Assembly (NCBI GenBank): GCA_946186505.1
Contig: CAMHNI010000026.1
Span: forward strand, 1 to 48,794
Direction of reading: 5' to 3'
Source of the DNA: an uncultured Prevotellaceae bacterium
Lineage (GTDB): Bacteria > Bacteroidota > Bacteroidia > Bacteroidales > Bacteroidaceae
DNA length: 48,794 bases
The translations under genes were made by a program, and so were the position numbers. Numbering within the stretch: position 1 is the first letter of the stretch; the number at the start of each line of letters is the position of its first letter. A model generated the notes under the pieces. It ran no database searches. It was given only the letters and a program-made list of their open reading frames with translations, and was not told the origin of the DNA. Shown piece by piece: positions 32,547 through 40,599 of this stretch.

Positions 32547-34729
32547 AAAAACTACTGCTTACCGTAACACTGACAGCCTTGGCCACCTTGACATGGGCTC
32601 AGACACTGAACATCGTGACAGGCAGAGTCACTACCCAGTATCCAGCCATCTCGGCGGGCGACATGACATATTCCGAGGGTGGAACTAAGCTGACCGTCGG
32701 TGGACAGACGTTCAACATCAGCGACATTGACCGCATCTACGTTGACGAGACACAGGTCACGGCCAACACTGTCAGCGTCAGCTATAGCAACCAGACGGCC
32801 AGCGTAACCGTCAGCGGCAACGTGGCACCATACGTCACGGCCACCGTCAGCGGTGCCCACGTCAGCATCGCCCAGTCAAACACCGCCGATGTTGATGGTG
32901 ATGAAATCACCTATTCCCTCAGCGGATCTTCTTCCGATGGCGAGTTTGCCCTCTCCGGAGCCTATAAGTGTACGGTACAGTTAAACGGTATTAGTCTGAC
33001 CAATCCCAGCGGTGCTGCCATCAACATCTCAAACAAGAAGCGCATACAGCTCAGTGCCAAAAAGGATACTGAAAATACGCTGACCGACGGCACGGGCGGC
33101 TCCCAGACAGGCTGTCTCTACAGCAAGGGACAATTGCAACTGCAGGGCAACGGCACGCTGAATATCTACGGAAAGACTAAGCATGCCATCAAGTGCGGCG
33201 ACTATGTCACCATCAAGAACCTGACCCTGAATGTCCTGTCTGCCGTCGCTGACGGCATCAGCTGCAACGAGTACTTCCAGATGAAGAGCGGCACGGTCAC
33301 CATCAGTGGCGTGGGTGACGACGGCATACAGTGTGAACTCGACGGCACCACCAATACTGGCGAAACCGCCAGTCACGATGACGAAGACTCAGGCAACATC
33401 TACATCGACGGCGGTACGCTCAGCCTGACCACTACCGCCAACGGTGCCAAGGGTATGAAGAGCGACAGCACGGTTGTCATCAATGACGGTACGCTGACCA
33501 TCAATGCCAAGGGGGGGGTCGATACCTCCGACAGTAGCGACCCGTCCTACGTGGCAGGCATCAGCGCAGGCAAGTTCGTCCAGAATGGCGGTATCGTCAA
33601 GATGACCATTCAGGGAACCTCCGGACGTGGCGTCAAGGCTTATGATGTCGAGACCAATGGCGGTGAGCTGACCATCACCAACAGCGCCGCGCCCGCCACC
33701 ATCTCAAGCGACGTGAAGGGAGCCAAGGGCATCAAGGCTCTGAACGTGGCCCTCAATGCCGGCAACGTCACTATCACCATGAGCGGCAATGCCAGCAAGG
33801 CCATCCGCTGCGGTGACGGCACACAATCGACCAGCGGAGGCGGTGGCGGTTGGGGAGGTCCCGGCGGTGGCTGGGGCGGTCCTGGAGGCGGTTTCCCCGG
33901 CGGTGGCGGTATGGGCGGCGGCACCACATGGAGCAATATCAAGGGCAGCTACACCCAGGGCAAGGCTGACGGCACAGGTCCCGTGCTGACCGTCACACAG
34001 ACGGGCAATACCTATAGCTCTTCATCGGCCAAGGGCATCAAGGCAATCTGCGCCGTCACCATCTACGGCGGTGAGACCACCGTCAACACCACGAATAGCG
34101 GCGGTGAGGGTTTGGAGTCGAAGACTTCCATCGACATCGGTGGTGGCAAGCACTACCTGAAATGCTATGATGACTGCATGAACTCAGCCGGCAAGATCTC
34201 TTTTAACGGAGGTATCACCGTCTGCTACTCCAACGGCAACGATGCCATCGACTCAAACGCCGGTACAACAGGAGCTATCACCATCGGCAACGGTGTTGTC
34301 ATGGCCTACACCTCGAAAGGGGCGCCCGAGGAGGGCTTCGACTGCGACAACAACTCGTACATCCAGATTACAGGCACGGGCATTGGCATCAGCGCCGGAG
34401 GAGCACAGGGCGGCGGTTCCAGTTCGAGTACCATCTCGAACGCCAAGCAAGGCTATGCCTTTGTTACAAGCAGCCTCAGCTACAAGACTGGCAACTACTA
34501 CACGCTGGCCGATGCACAAGGCAATAACCTGGTGACTTACAGTCTTGAGGCCAACGTCAGCAGCACCCTCGCACTGTTCACGGCCACCGGCATGGTCAAA
34601 GGCAGTACCTACAATGTAAAATACTCGACTGAAGAGCCAACCGATGCCACCACCTCGTGGCACGGCCTCTACCTCGGCTCGTCAGCCGTAGGCAAGAACA
34701 ATTTCATCAGCTCGCTCACCGCGAAATAG
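32543..34729 (+). CDS. Large secreted DUF4353-type beta-helix protein with Gly-rich insert
   Basis: A 728-residue exported protein (signal peptide 1-19, ending LTWAQ). An N-terminal module (about 20-75, FNISDIDRIYVD) matches the small protein encoded upstream. A first beta-helix block (80-425) is followed by a Gly/Trp/Pro insert (about 432-462, GGWGGPGGGWGGPGGGFPGG), then a second block (470-640; GIKAICAVTIYGGETTVN, DAIDSNAGTTGAITIG) and a beta-sandwich-like end with no obvious sorting tail. The Gly-rich insert has imperfect DNA repeats (33836-33920). It is the longest of three paralogues here. Inferred role: calcium/acid-sugar binding on the surface, as for Cthe_2159. Confidence 0.87.
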   Translation: MKKLLLTVTLTALATLTWAQTLNIVTGRVTTQYPAISAGDMTYSEGGTKLTVGGQTFNISDIDRIYVDETQVTANTVSVSYSNQTASVTVSGNVAPYVTATVSGAHVSIAQSNTADVDGDEITYSLSGSSSDGEFALSGAYKCTVQLNGISLTNPSGAAINISNKKRIQLSAKKDTENTLTDGTGGSQTGCLYSKGQLQLQGNGTLNIYGKTKHAIKCGDYVTIKNLTLNVLSAVADGISCNEYFQMKSGTVTISGVGDDGIQCELDGTTNTGETASHDDEDSGNIYIDGGTLSLTTTANGAKGMKSDSTVVINDGTLTINAKGGVDTSDSSDPSYVAGISAGKFVQNGGIVKMTIQGTSGRGVKAYDVETNGGELTITNSAAPATISSDVKGAKGIKALNVALNAGNVTITMSGNASKAIRCGDGTQSTSGGGGGWGGPGGGWGGPGGGFPGGGGMGGGTTWSNIKGSYTQGKADGTGPVLTVTQTGNTYSSSSAKGIKAICAVTIYGGETTVNTTNSGGEGLESKTSIDIGGGKHYLKCYDDCMNSAGKISFNGGITVCYSNGNDAIDSNAGTTGAITIGNGVVMAYTSKGAPEEGFDCDNNSYIQITGTGIGISAGGAQGGGSSSSTISNAKQGYAFVTSSLSYKTGNYYTLADAQGNNLVTYSLEANVSSTLALFTATGMVKGSTYNVKYSTEEPTDATTSWHGLYLGSSAVGKNNFISSLTAK

Positions 34730-34744
34730 TCTATACAAGCAAAG

Positions 34745-35950
34745 GTGTCATTCAGCAGAGAGAAACGTCAGGAAACGCTCATATATCTGGTGCTATGGGG
34801 ACTGATCTTCATAGCACCAGTGTTGAGCCTTTCCGTTCGCACGGCCAGCGACGACGGTCAGGCATTCAACTGGAGCGAGGTCTTGATGGTGTGGCGTGAG
34901 TATGGCATTTTCTTAGCTGCCTTCCTCATCCACAACCACCTGCTCGCCCCCCTACTCGTTTATCGCCAGCGACGCACTCTCTACATCTCCGTGGTTGTCA
35001 TGCTTGTCGCGTTGTTTGCCTTTTACCAGTGCTCTACCCGTCCCGACGACATGGGTCGCCACATGCCGCGCCATGAGATGACAGACAACCGACTGCCGTC
35101 CCCAATGGACGGCCACCGCCCGCCAGAGTTTGAAGGTCACCGCCCGCCGGAGCATGAAGACCATCGTCCGCCGGAGCTTGAAGGCCAGCACTCACCCAAG
35201 TTCGAGGGCAAACGTCCACCGATAGTGTTCAGCCAGCACGATACCGTTGCCACCATCGTACTCATCTTGATGCTCCTGGCCAACCTCGGTGTCAAAACCT
35301 ACTTCAAGCAGCGCAACGACCAGCAGCTCATGGCTGAACTGGAGCACAAGAACCTGGAACAGCGGTTGGAGTACCTGAAGTACCAGCTGAACCCCCACTT
35401 CCTGATGAACACGCTCAACAACATCCACGCCCTGGTTGACATCGACCCGGAACAGTCGAAAGAATCCATCATCGAACTGTCTAAAATTCTGCGCTATGTC
35501 CTCTACGAGAGCAACCATGAGCGGGTATCGATGACCAAGGAGCGTGAGTTCATGGACAACTACTGCCATCTGATGCGTATGCGCTATGGTGACAAGCTCA
35601 GCTTCAGCGTCACCATCCCTGATAATGGCACGGGTGTCAGCGTCCCTCCCCTGCTTTTCGTCTCATTTGTCGAGAATGCCTTCAAGCACGGTGTCAGCTA
35701 CCAGAAGCCGTCATTCATTGCCATCGACTGCAAGCGTTACAAAGACAAGCACGACAACGAGCGCTTGCTGTGGATATGCCGCAACAGCAAGCATCCCCGA
35801 CCCGATACCAGCGCCATGCCATCTCAGGGCGGTGTCGGCATGACCAACATCCGCCAGCGCCTGGACCTCATCTACGGGAATGACTACACGCTTGGCAACA
35901 AAGAAACCGAAGACACTTACGAGGTCATCCTCGACATTCCGCTGGGTTAG
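34745..35950 (+). CDS. LytS-type membrane histidine kinase with periplasmic HRPPE repeats
   Basis: A 401-residue kinase, GTG start 15 bases after the beta-helix gene. Four membrane helices (about 11-30, 57-77, 78-97, 164-184) come before a coiled coil and a His_kinase domain (LKYQLNPHFLMNTLNNIHAL, His near 219), then HATPase motifs (FVENAFKHG near 310; GGVGMTNIRQRL near 360). The loop between helices 3 and 4 (about 100-160) should be periplasmic. It holds five degenerate 8-residue repeats of the form G-H-R-P-P-E-F/H/L-E, an unusual sensor segment that might bind metal ions. LytS-type kinases usually have a LytTR regulator beside them; none is present here. Being in the beta-helix operon suggests it senses the same surface or ion state. 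Confidence 0.9.
   Translation: MSFSREKRQETLIYLVLWGLIFIAPVLSLSVRTASDDGQAFNWSEVLMVWREYGIFLAAFLIHNHLLAPLLVYRQRRTLYISVVVMLVALFAFYQCSTRPDDMGRHMPRHEMTDNRLPSPMDGHRPPEFEGHRPPEHEDHRPPELEGQHSPKFEGKRPPIVFSQHDTVATIVLILMLLANLGVKTYFKQRNDQQLMAELEHKNLEQRLEYLKYQLNPHFLMNTLNNIHALVDIDPEQSKESIIELSKILRYVLYESNHERVSMTKEREFMDNYCHLMRMRYGDKLSFSVTIPDNGTGVSVPPLLFVSFVENAFKHGVSYQKPSFIAIDCKRYKDKHDNERLLWICRNSKHPRPDTSAMPSQGGVGMTNIRQRLDLIYGNDYTLGNKETEDTYEVILDIPLG
35098..35215 (+). repeat. Tandem HRPPE-coding repeats inside the LytS-type kinase gene
   Basis: Five imperfect 24-base units encode the peptide pattern (G/D)(H/Q)RPPE(F/H/L)E, ending in GKRPP. Units differ mostly at single codons (e.g. EFE, EHE, ELE, KFE). Confidence 0.8.
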
Positions 35951-35997
35951 AAAACCAACGCATGAAGAATGCTTTTTGAAATAAAAGTGTCATTATA

Positions 35998-36029
35998 TTT
36001 GGCCTTTCAACTTTTAATGCTTATCTTTG
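35998..36029 (+). promoter_or_regulatory. Promoter of porD
   Basis: TTTG (35998-36001) and TATCTTTG (36022-36029) are 20 bases apart. The -7 box overlaps the left arm and loop of a perfect inverted repeat. Because the box covers the TTG at 36027, the gene must start later, at ATG 36051 or 36054. Confidence 0.78.
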
Positions 36030-36046
36030 CAACCGATAAGCATTAA
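36014..36046. promoter_or_regulatory. Perfect 12-bp inverted repeat over the porD -7 box (candidate operator)
   Basis: TTAATGCTTATC (36014-36025) and GATAAGCATTAA (36035-36046) are exact reverse complements with a 9-base spacer that holds most of the -7 box. It could be a repressor/activator site or an RNA hairpin at the 5' end of the transcript. Confidence 0.6.
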
Positions 36047-36050
36047 TGGT

Positions 36051-37007
36051 ATGATGAGAAACAGAACAGGCGAACCACATAAAAGTTGTCATTCCTGGAA
36101 GAGATTGTCGGGGATTCTCCTGACTTCCCTTTGCCTCTTTTCCCCATTGAATCTTCAGGCGCAGGAGCTGGAGGCGAAAATCAACATCAACCACTCGAAG
36201 GTACAGGGCACTGACGTGTCGGTGTTTGAAAACCTGAAACAGACGCTGGAGCAGTTCGTCAACGAGCGCCAATGGACGGAGATGCAGTTCCAGCAGAATG
36301 AGCGCATTGCATGTACGTTCAATATCACAGTTGACAAATACGTGCAAGCAGAAAACCGCTTTGAGTGTACGGCCATCATCCAGGCCAACCGTCCCGTTTT
36401 CAACTCTGCCTACACCACAACCATCTACAATAACACTGACAAGAGTTTCCAGTTCACCTTCGCCCAGTTCGACCAGCTGAACTTCAACGACGAGACGGTT
36501 GACAACCAGCTGACGGCATTGTTTGCCTACTATGCGTACCTTATTATTGGTTTAGATCTTGACACCTTCTCCCCGCTTGGCGGCACCGATGTGCTGCAAC
36601 GATGCATGTACTTAGTGAACAATGCCCAGGACTTAGGGTTCCCCGGATGGAAATCCTTTGAGGACTCACGCAACCGTTTTGCCATCATCAACGACTACTT
36701 GGACGAAGCCATGAAACCCTTCCGACAGCTACAGTACGACTACTACCGCAAGGGACTGGACGAGATGGCCAACAATGTGGAACGCGGACGCACCGAGGTG
36801 ACCACGGCACTGGAGAACGGACTGCAAAAAGCCCACCAAGACAAACCGTTAAGCCTGCTGCCCCAGATATGGACCGACTACAAGAAGGACGAGCTGGCCA
36901 ATATCTACAAGGGCAAGGGCACACAAAAGGAGAAGGAGACGGTTTACGACATTCTCTTCGGCATCAACGCCTCCCAGAACAACTCATGGGAGAAGATCAA
37001 GCAATAG
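36051..37007 (+). CDS. porD: Type IX secretion system component PorD (DUF4835)
   Basis: A 318-residue exported protein with a signal peptide ending NLQAQ (about residue 38). The mature start ELEAKININHSKVQGTDVSV, followed by FENLKQTLEQFVNERQWTEM and ERIACTFNITV, is typical of DUF4835/PorD proteins of the type IX secretion system. It also has AQFDQLNFNDE, FAYYAYLIIGLDLDTFSPLGG and a C-terminal WEKIKQ. PorD is needed for type IX function in Porphyromonas; its exact job is unclear. Secreted proteins nearby with sorting-like tails fit a working system. I chose ATG 36051 over the longer frame because the promoter overlaps the latter. The next gene (GH43) starts 35 bases later. Confidence 0.87.
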   Translation: MMRNRTGEPHKSCHSWKRLSGILLTSLCLFSPLNLQAQELEAKININHSKVQGTDVSVFENLKQTLEQFVNERQWTEMQFQQNERIACTFNITVDKYVQAENRFECTAIIQANRPVFNSAYTTTIYNNTDKSFQFTFAQFDQLNFNDETVDNQLTALFAYYAYLIIGLDLDTFSPLGGTDVLQRCMYLVNNAQDLGFPGWKSFEDSRNRFAIINDYLDEAMKPFRQLQYDYYRKGLDEMANNVERGRTEVTTALENGLQKAHQDKPLSLLPQIWTDYKKDELANIYKGKGTQKEKETVYDILFGINASQNNSWEKIKQ

Positions 37008-37042
37008 CATTAGGCATAACCACTAAACAAACTATAAAACCT

Positions 37043-39010
37043 ATGATGAAAAGCAAGCACCTACTGACTGCACTTCTGCTCGCAGCAGTTGTCAACCCCA
37101 TTTCCGCCGGGAAAAAGAAGGCGATGACCGCCGTGGAGGAACCGAAAGACCCGAACGAGATGGTAGCCTATCTCTTCACGTACTTCAACAGCAATGCCCC
37201 AGAGGATGAGCAGATATGCTACGCCATCTCGGACGACGGCTACAACTACACGCCGCTGAACATGGGGGCACCCGTCATCGAGAGTGACACCATCGCCCTG
37301 ACGCAGTGCGTCCGCGACCCGCACATCCTGCGCTGCGAAGACGGCAAGACGTTCTACATGGTTGTCACCGACATGCGCTCTGGCTACGGCTGGTCGAGCA
37401 ACCGCGGCATGGTGCTGCTCAAATCAACCGACCTCATCAACTGGCAACACTCGGCCATCAACTTCCCCACCCGCTACACCAAGGCATGGAAGAACGTTAT
37501 CCGCGTCTGGGCCCCCGAGACCATCTACGACCACAAGGCTGGCAAATACATGGTGTTCTACTCCCTGCGCACCAGCGACCGCAGGTCGTACGACAAGATC
37601 TACTACCAGTATGCCAATAAGGACTTCACCGACCTTGAGGGCGAGCCTCAGTGGCTCTTCGATGCCGGCAACGCCACCATCGACGGCGACATCGTCTATA
37701 ACGACGCCGACCAACTGTACCACCTTTTCTATAAGCAGGAATCGGGACGTGGCATCTATCAGGCCACGGCCAAGCAGCTGACGGATAAGTGGCAGATGCT
37801 CGACGGTAATGTGGAGCAGACCAAGGAGGCCGTTGAGGGTGTCGGCGTCTGCAAGGCCATCGAAGGCAAAAGCTGGATCATCATGTACGACTGTTACGGC
37901 AGCGGCCACTACCAGTTCTGCCGCTCGGAAGACCTGAAAACCTTCAAGTTCGTGCAGAACACCGAGATGAAGGGTAAGTTCACCCCGCGTCACGGCACCA
38001 TCATCCCCATCACCCGTGCTGAGAAAGAACGTCTGTTGAAGGCGTTCCCCAACTACAAGCAGCCCATCCTCCCAGGCTTCCACGCCGACCCTGAGGTCAT
38101 GTACTCGAACAAGACCAAGAAGTACTACATCTACAGCACCACCGACGGCACGCCTGGCTGGGGCGGCCACGACTTCAGTGTCTTCTCATCGGAGAACCTC
38201 ATCGACTGGAAGGACGAAGGCAAGATGCTCGACGTGAAGGGTGACCAGGTGCGCTGGGCAACGGGCAACGCCTGGGCTCCGTGCATCATCGAAAAGGGTG
38301 ACAAGTACTACTTCTACTTCTCCGCCCACAACCCGCAGTCGAACCGCAAGGAGATTGGCGTAGCCGTCAGCGACAGCCCCACAGGCCCGTTTGTCGATAG
38401 CGGCGCACCCATCATCACCGATGCCGACCGTCCCAGCGAAGCCCGTGGCGGTCAGGCCATCGACGTCGATGTATTCAAAGACCCGAAGAGCGGTAAGAAC
38501 TATCTCTACTGGGGCAACGGCTTCATGGCCGGTGCTGAGCTCAACGACGATATGCTCTCAGTGAAGAAAGAGACCATCACGCTGATGACCCCACAGGGCG
38601 GCAATCTGCAGACGTGGGCTTTCCGCGAGGGTGCCTACGTCTTCTACCGCAAAGGCACGTACTACTTCCTCTGGAGTGTCGATGACACGGGCTCGCCCAA
38701 CTACCACGTGTGCTATGGCACCAGCAAGTCGCCCCTCGGCCCCATCACCATCGACGAACAGAACTACTTGGTCATCAAGCAGAAGCCTGAAGATCATATC
38801 TACGGCACCGCCCACAACTCAGTGCTCCAGATTCCTGGCAAGGATGAGTGGTACATCGTCTATCACCGCATCAACAAGAACTTCGTCAACCGTGATCCGG
38901 GCATCCACCGCGAGGTGTGCATCGACCGCCTGACGTTCGACAAGAAGGGTAAGATTATTCCTGTCACCCCCACACTGAACGGCCCGGCACCGTTAGCTAC
39001 AAAGAAATAA
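37043..39010 (+). CDS. Secreted tandem GH43-type glycoside hydrolase
   Basis: A 655-residue exported enzyme (signal peptide about 1-22; ATG 37043, not the longer frame overlapping porD). Two five-bladed-propeller GH43-like domains are visible. Domain 1 (about 30-335) has CVRDPHIL (base Asp near 92), TIDGDIVYND (214) and an acid Glu candidate in VEGVGV (263). Domain 2 (345-650) has GFHADPEV (near 348), QAIDVDVF (475) and FREGAYVF (527). GH43 enzymes are mostly alpha-L-arabinofuranosidases or beta-xylosidases. Two apparently complete active sites suggest it cuts two linkages of a pectin or arabinoxylan side chain, but the substrate cannot be told from sequence. It faces a GH28 gene on the opposite strand. 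Confidence 0.88.
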   Translation: MMKSKHLLTALLLAAVVNPISAGKKKAMTAVEEPKDPNEMVAYLFTYFNSNAPEDEQICYAISDDGYNYTPLNMGAPVIESDTIALTQCVRDPHILRCEDGKTFYMVVTDMRSGYGWSSNRGMVLLKSTDLINWQHSAINFPTRYTKAWKNVIRVWAPETIYDHKAGKYMVFYSLRTSDRRSYDKIYYQYANKDFTDLEGEPQWLFDAGNATIDGDIVYNDADQLYHLFYKQESGRGIYQATAKQLTDKWQMLDGNVEQTKEAVEGVGVCKAIEGKSWIIMYDCYGSGHYQFCRSEDLKTFKFVQNTEMKGKFTPRHGTIIPITRAEKERLLKAFPNYKQPILPGFHADPEVMYSNKTKKYYIYSTTDGTPGWGGHDFSVFSSENLIDWKDEGKMLDVKGDQVRWATGNAWAPCIIEKGDKYYFYFSAHNPQSNRKEIGVAVSDSPTGPFVDSGAPIITDADRPSEARGGQAIDVDVFKDPKSGKNYLYWGNGFMAGAELNDDMLSVKKETITLMTPQGGNLQTWAFREGAYVFYRKGTYYFLWSVDDTGSPNYHVCYGTSKSPLGPITIDEQNYLVIKQKPEDHIYGTAHNSVLQIPGKDEWYIVYHRINKNFVNRDPGIHREVCIDRLTFDKKGKIIPVTPTLNGPAPLATKK

Positions 39011-39030
39011 TCAGGCGACATTGAGTTAGA

Positions 39031-39136
39031 ACCCCTCCCCCTTGCCCCTCCCCTTGATGGGAGGGGAGTGCCATGTGCACTATCCTTCGATGGTTGCTAT
39101 TCCCCTCCCATCAAAGGGAGGGGCAAGGGGTGGGGT
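39031..39136. repeat. Long GC-rich inverted repeat between convergent glycosidase genes
   Basis: A 37-base left arm (39031-39067, CCCCTCCCCCTTGCCCCTCC type) and a 36-base right arm (39101-39136) are reverse complements with about two differences, separated by 33 bases. It may act as a bidirectional terminator or be a repeat element of this genome. Confidence 0.75.
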
Positions 39137-39146
39137 CTGTAATTCG

Positions 39147-40484
39147 CTATTGTATATGAACCTCCTTCGTGACGCAGTTGTCAATCAACGTGGGGTCGAA
39201 AGCTTTCTTCTCGTCCTGTACATTGATGTTCTCAAAGGTGAAGTCCGTCAGACGGTACTTGTCCGAAGTTCCCACGTCGAAGAAGTTTTTCGTCTGCATC
39301 TGGATGTTTCGGATAGTGATGTTGTTACACTGTGACAGCGGCATGTCGTCACGTTCCTCAGGCTTGAAGAACTGCGTCCAGGGACGAACGACGAGGAACG
39401 AACCGCTCTGGCCCGTGATATCATCAACGGTAACATACTCATAATGCTGGGGCGTGTCAGGACGCATCTTCAGCCACAGCACGCGGGTGGCCGACTTCAC
39501 ATGAATGCGGCGCAGGATAACGTTGCGGTCGTGCAATGACTCCGAGCCGAGTGTCAGACAGCCGTGTACCTTACCATAGACACAGTCCTCGATAATGATA
39601 TTCGAGCAGGGACCGTTGTTCTCGTCCTTGTCAGCCCATGTCCCTTTACCGCCCTTCAGCACAACTGCGTCATCATTGACATGCATATAGCAGCCATGTA
39701 TCAACACGTTCTTACAGACATCCAGGTCGATGGCATCGCTTGACGGAGCGCCTCGCTTAGGATCGACTGGCGTAATGTTTTCCGTCGGTGCATAGATAAA
39801 ACAACCTAAGTAGCGGACATTCTCGCAACGGTAGAGGTGATTCGTCCAAAACGGTGAGTTTATGATTTTTACGTCCTGTACGGTCACATTCTTCGAATTG
39901 GAGATATAGACGTTTCGCGGACGCATAGCCTCTAAGTTTGTACAGTTCTTGTTGTACTTACGCCGAATCCAAAATTCCTCCCAGTAAGGCTGTCCGTTGC
40001 CGTTGATGGTACCCGGGCCGGTAATGGTGAAGCCATCTACACCGTCGGCGTTGACAAGCGCAGCAAAGTAGTCGAGCGTCTGTCCCTCCATACGGGTCTT
40101 CACAATAGGGAAGTGCTTGATGCGGTCACTGCCTTTCAGTTCCCCACCCTCTTCAATCTTCAGGTGGGTCCCGGGCTTGAAGAAAAGTGAGCCGCTGACG
40201 AAGGTACCACGGGGTATGACAACCACACCCCCACCCTCTTGGGCAGCACGGTCGATGACGGCCTGGAGCGCTTTGGTCTGCACTTCACTGCTGTAACCAT
40301 CTACACCGTAGTCGGTTACCACATAGTGCCTCATGCCTGTAAGGTCCACACGGGAGGTGTCACTGAACCACGCAGAAACAGCGGTGCCGTCGGGCCAAAA
40401 TTCTTGTTTTGTTACTTTCTTTTTTCCGGTCGCCGTCACACATGCAGCAACGAGCATCAGTGACAGAATTGCATTACATTTCAT
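39147..40484 (-). CDS. GH28 polygalacturonase family protein, secreted
   Basis: A 445-residue enzyme with signal peptide MKCNAILSLMLVAACVTATG. I start at ATG 40484; the longer frame (to 40529) would begin upstream of the likely -7 box. The right-handed beta-helix carries the GH28 active-site blocks in degenerate but readable form: APSSDAIDLD (first Asp, near 250), NDDAVVLKGG (the DD pair, near 270), VHGCLTLGSE (the GHG-type His, near 308) and RVLWLKMRPD (the RIK-type basic pair, near 336). GH28 enzymes hydrolyse galacturonan or rhamnogalacturonan in pectin. With the GH43 next door and acidic-sugar-binding proteins upstream, a pectin role is likely. Confidence 0.93.
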   Translation of the reverse strand: MKCNAILSLMLVAACVTATGKKKVTKQEFWPDGTAVSAWFSDTSRVDLTGMRHYVVTDYGVDGYSSEVQTKALQAVIDRAAQEGGGVVVIPRGTFVSGSLFFKPGTHLKIEEGGELKGSDRIKHFPIVKTRMEGQTLDYFAALVNADGVDGFTITGPGTINGNGQPYWEEFWIRRKYNKNCTNLEAMRPRNVYISNSKNVTVQDVKIINSPFWTNHLYRCENVRYLGCFIYAPTENITPVDPKRGAPSSDAIDLDVCKNVLIHGCYMHVNDDAVVLKGGKGTWADKDENNGPCSNIIIEDCVYGKVHGCLTLGSESLHDRNVILRRIHVKSATRVLWLKMRPDTPQHYEYVTVDDITGQSGSFLVVRPWTQFFKPEERDDMPLSQCNNITIRNIQMQTKNFFDVGTSDKYRLTDFTFENINVQDEKKAFDPTLIDNCVTKEVHIQ

Positions 40485-40517
40485 TCCTTTTGATGATTTA
40501 GTTATAGTTTTCTGCTG

Positions 40518-40525
40518 CAAAAATA
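40518..40525 (-). promoter_or_regulatory. -7 box of the GH28 gene
   Basis: Minus-strand TATTTTTG (40525-40518) matches TAnnTTTG, 34 bases before the chosen ATG. No clear -33 element. Confidence 0.55.
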
Positions 40526-40542
40526 ACAAAATTATTTGATTA

Positions 40543-40576
40543 TTTGATGATTATTGCAAAAAAAGTCGTAACTTTG
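40543..40576 (+). promoter_or_regulatory. Promoter of sppA
   Basis: TAACTTTG (40569-40576) is a -7 box, with TTTG at 40543-40546, 22 bases upstream. The ATG is at 40600. It shares this AT-rich gap with the divergent GH28 promoter. Confidence 0.68.
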
Positions 40577-40599
40577 TCGCATAATTTAAAAACTACATT

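Noticed and set aside
33836..33920. Direct GGTGGCGG-like DNA repeats, possible CRISPR or VNTR
   Set aside because: They encode the in-frame Gly/Trp/Pro insert of a secreted protein; no spacer-repeat pattern.
35098..35215. 24-base repeats as a CRISPR-like array
   Set aside because: Contiguous, in frame and degenerate; they encode HRPPE peptide repeats.
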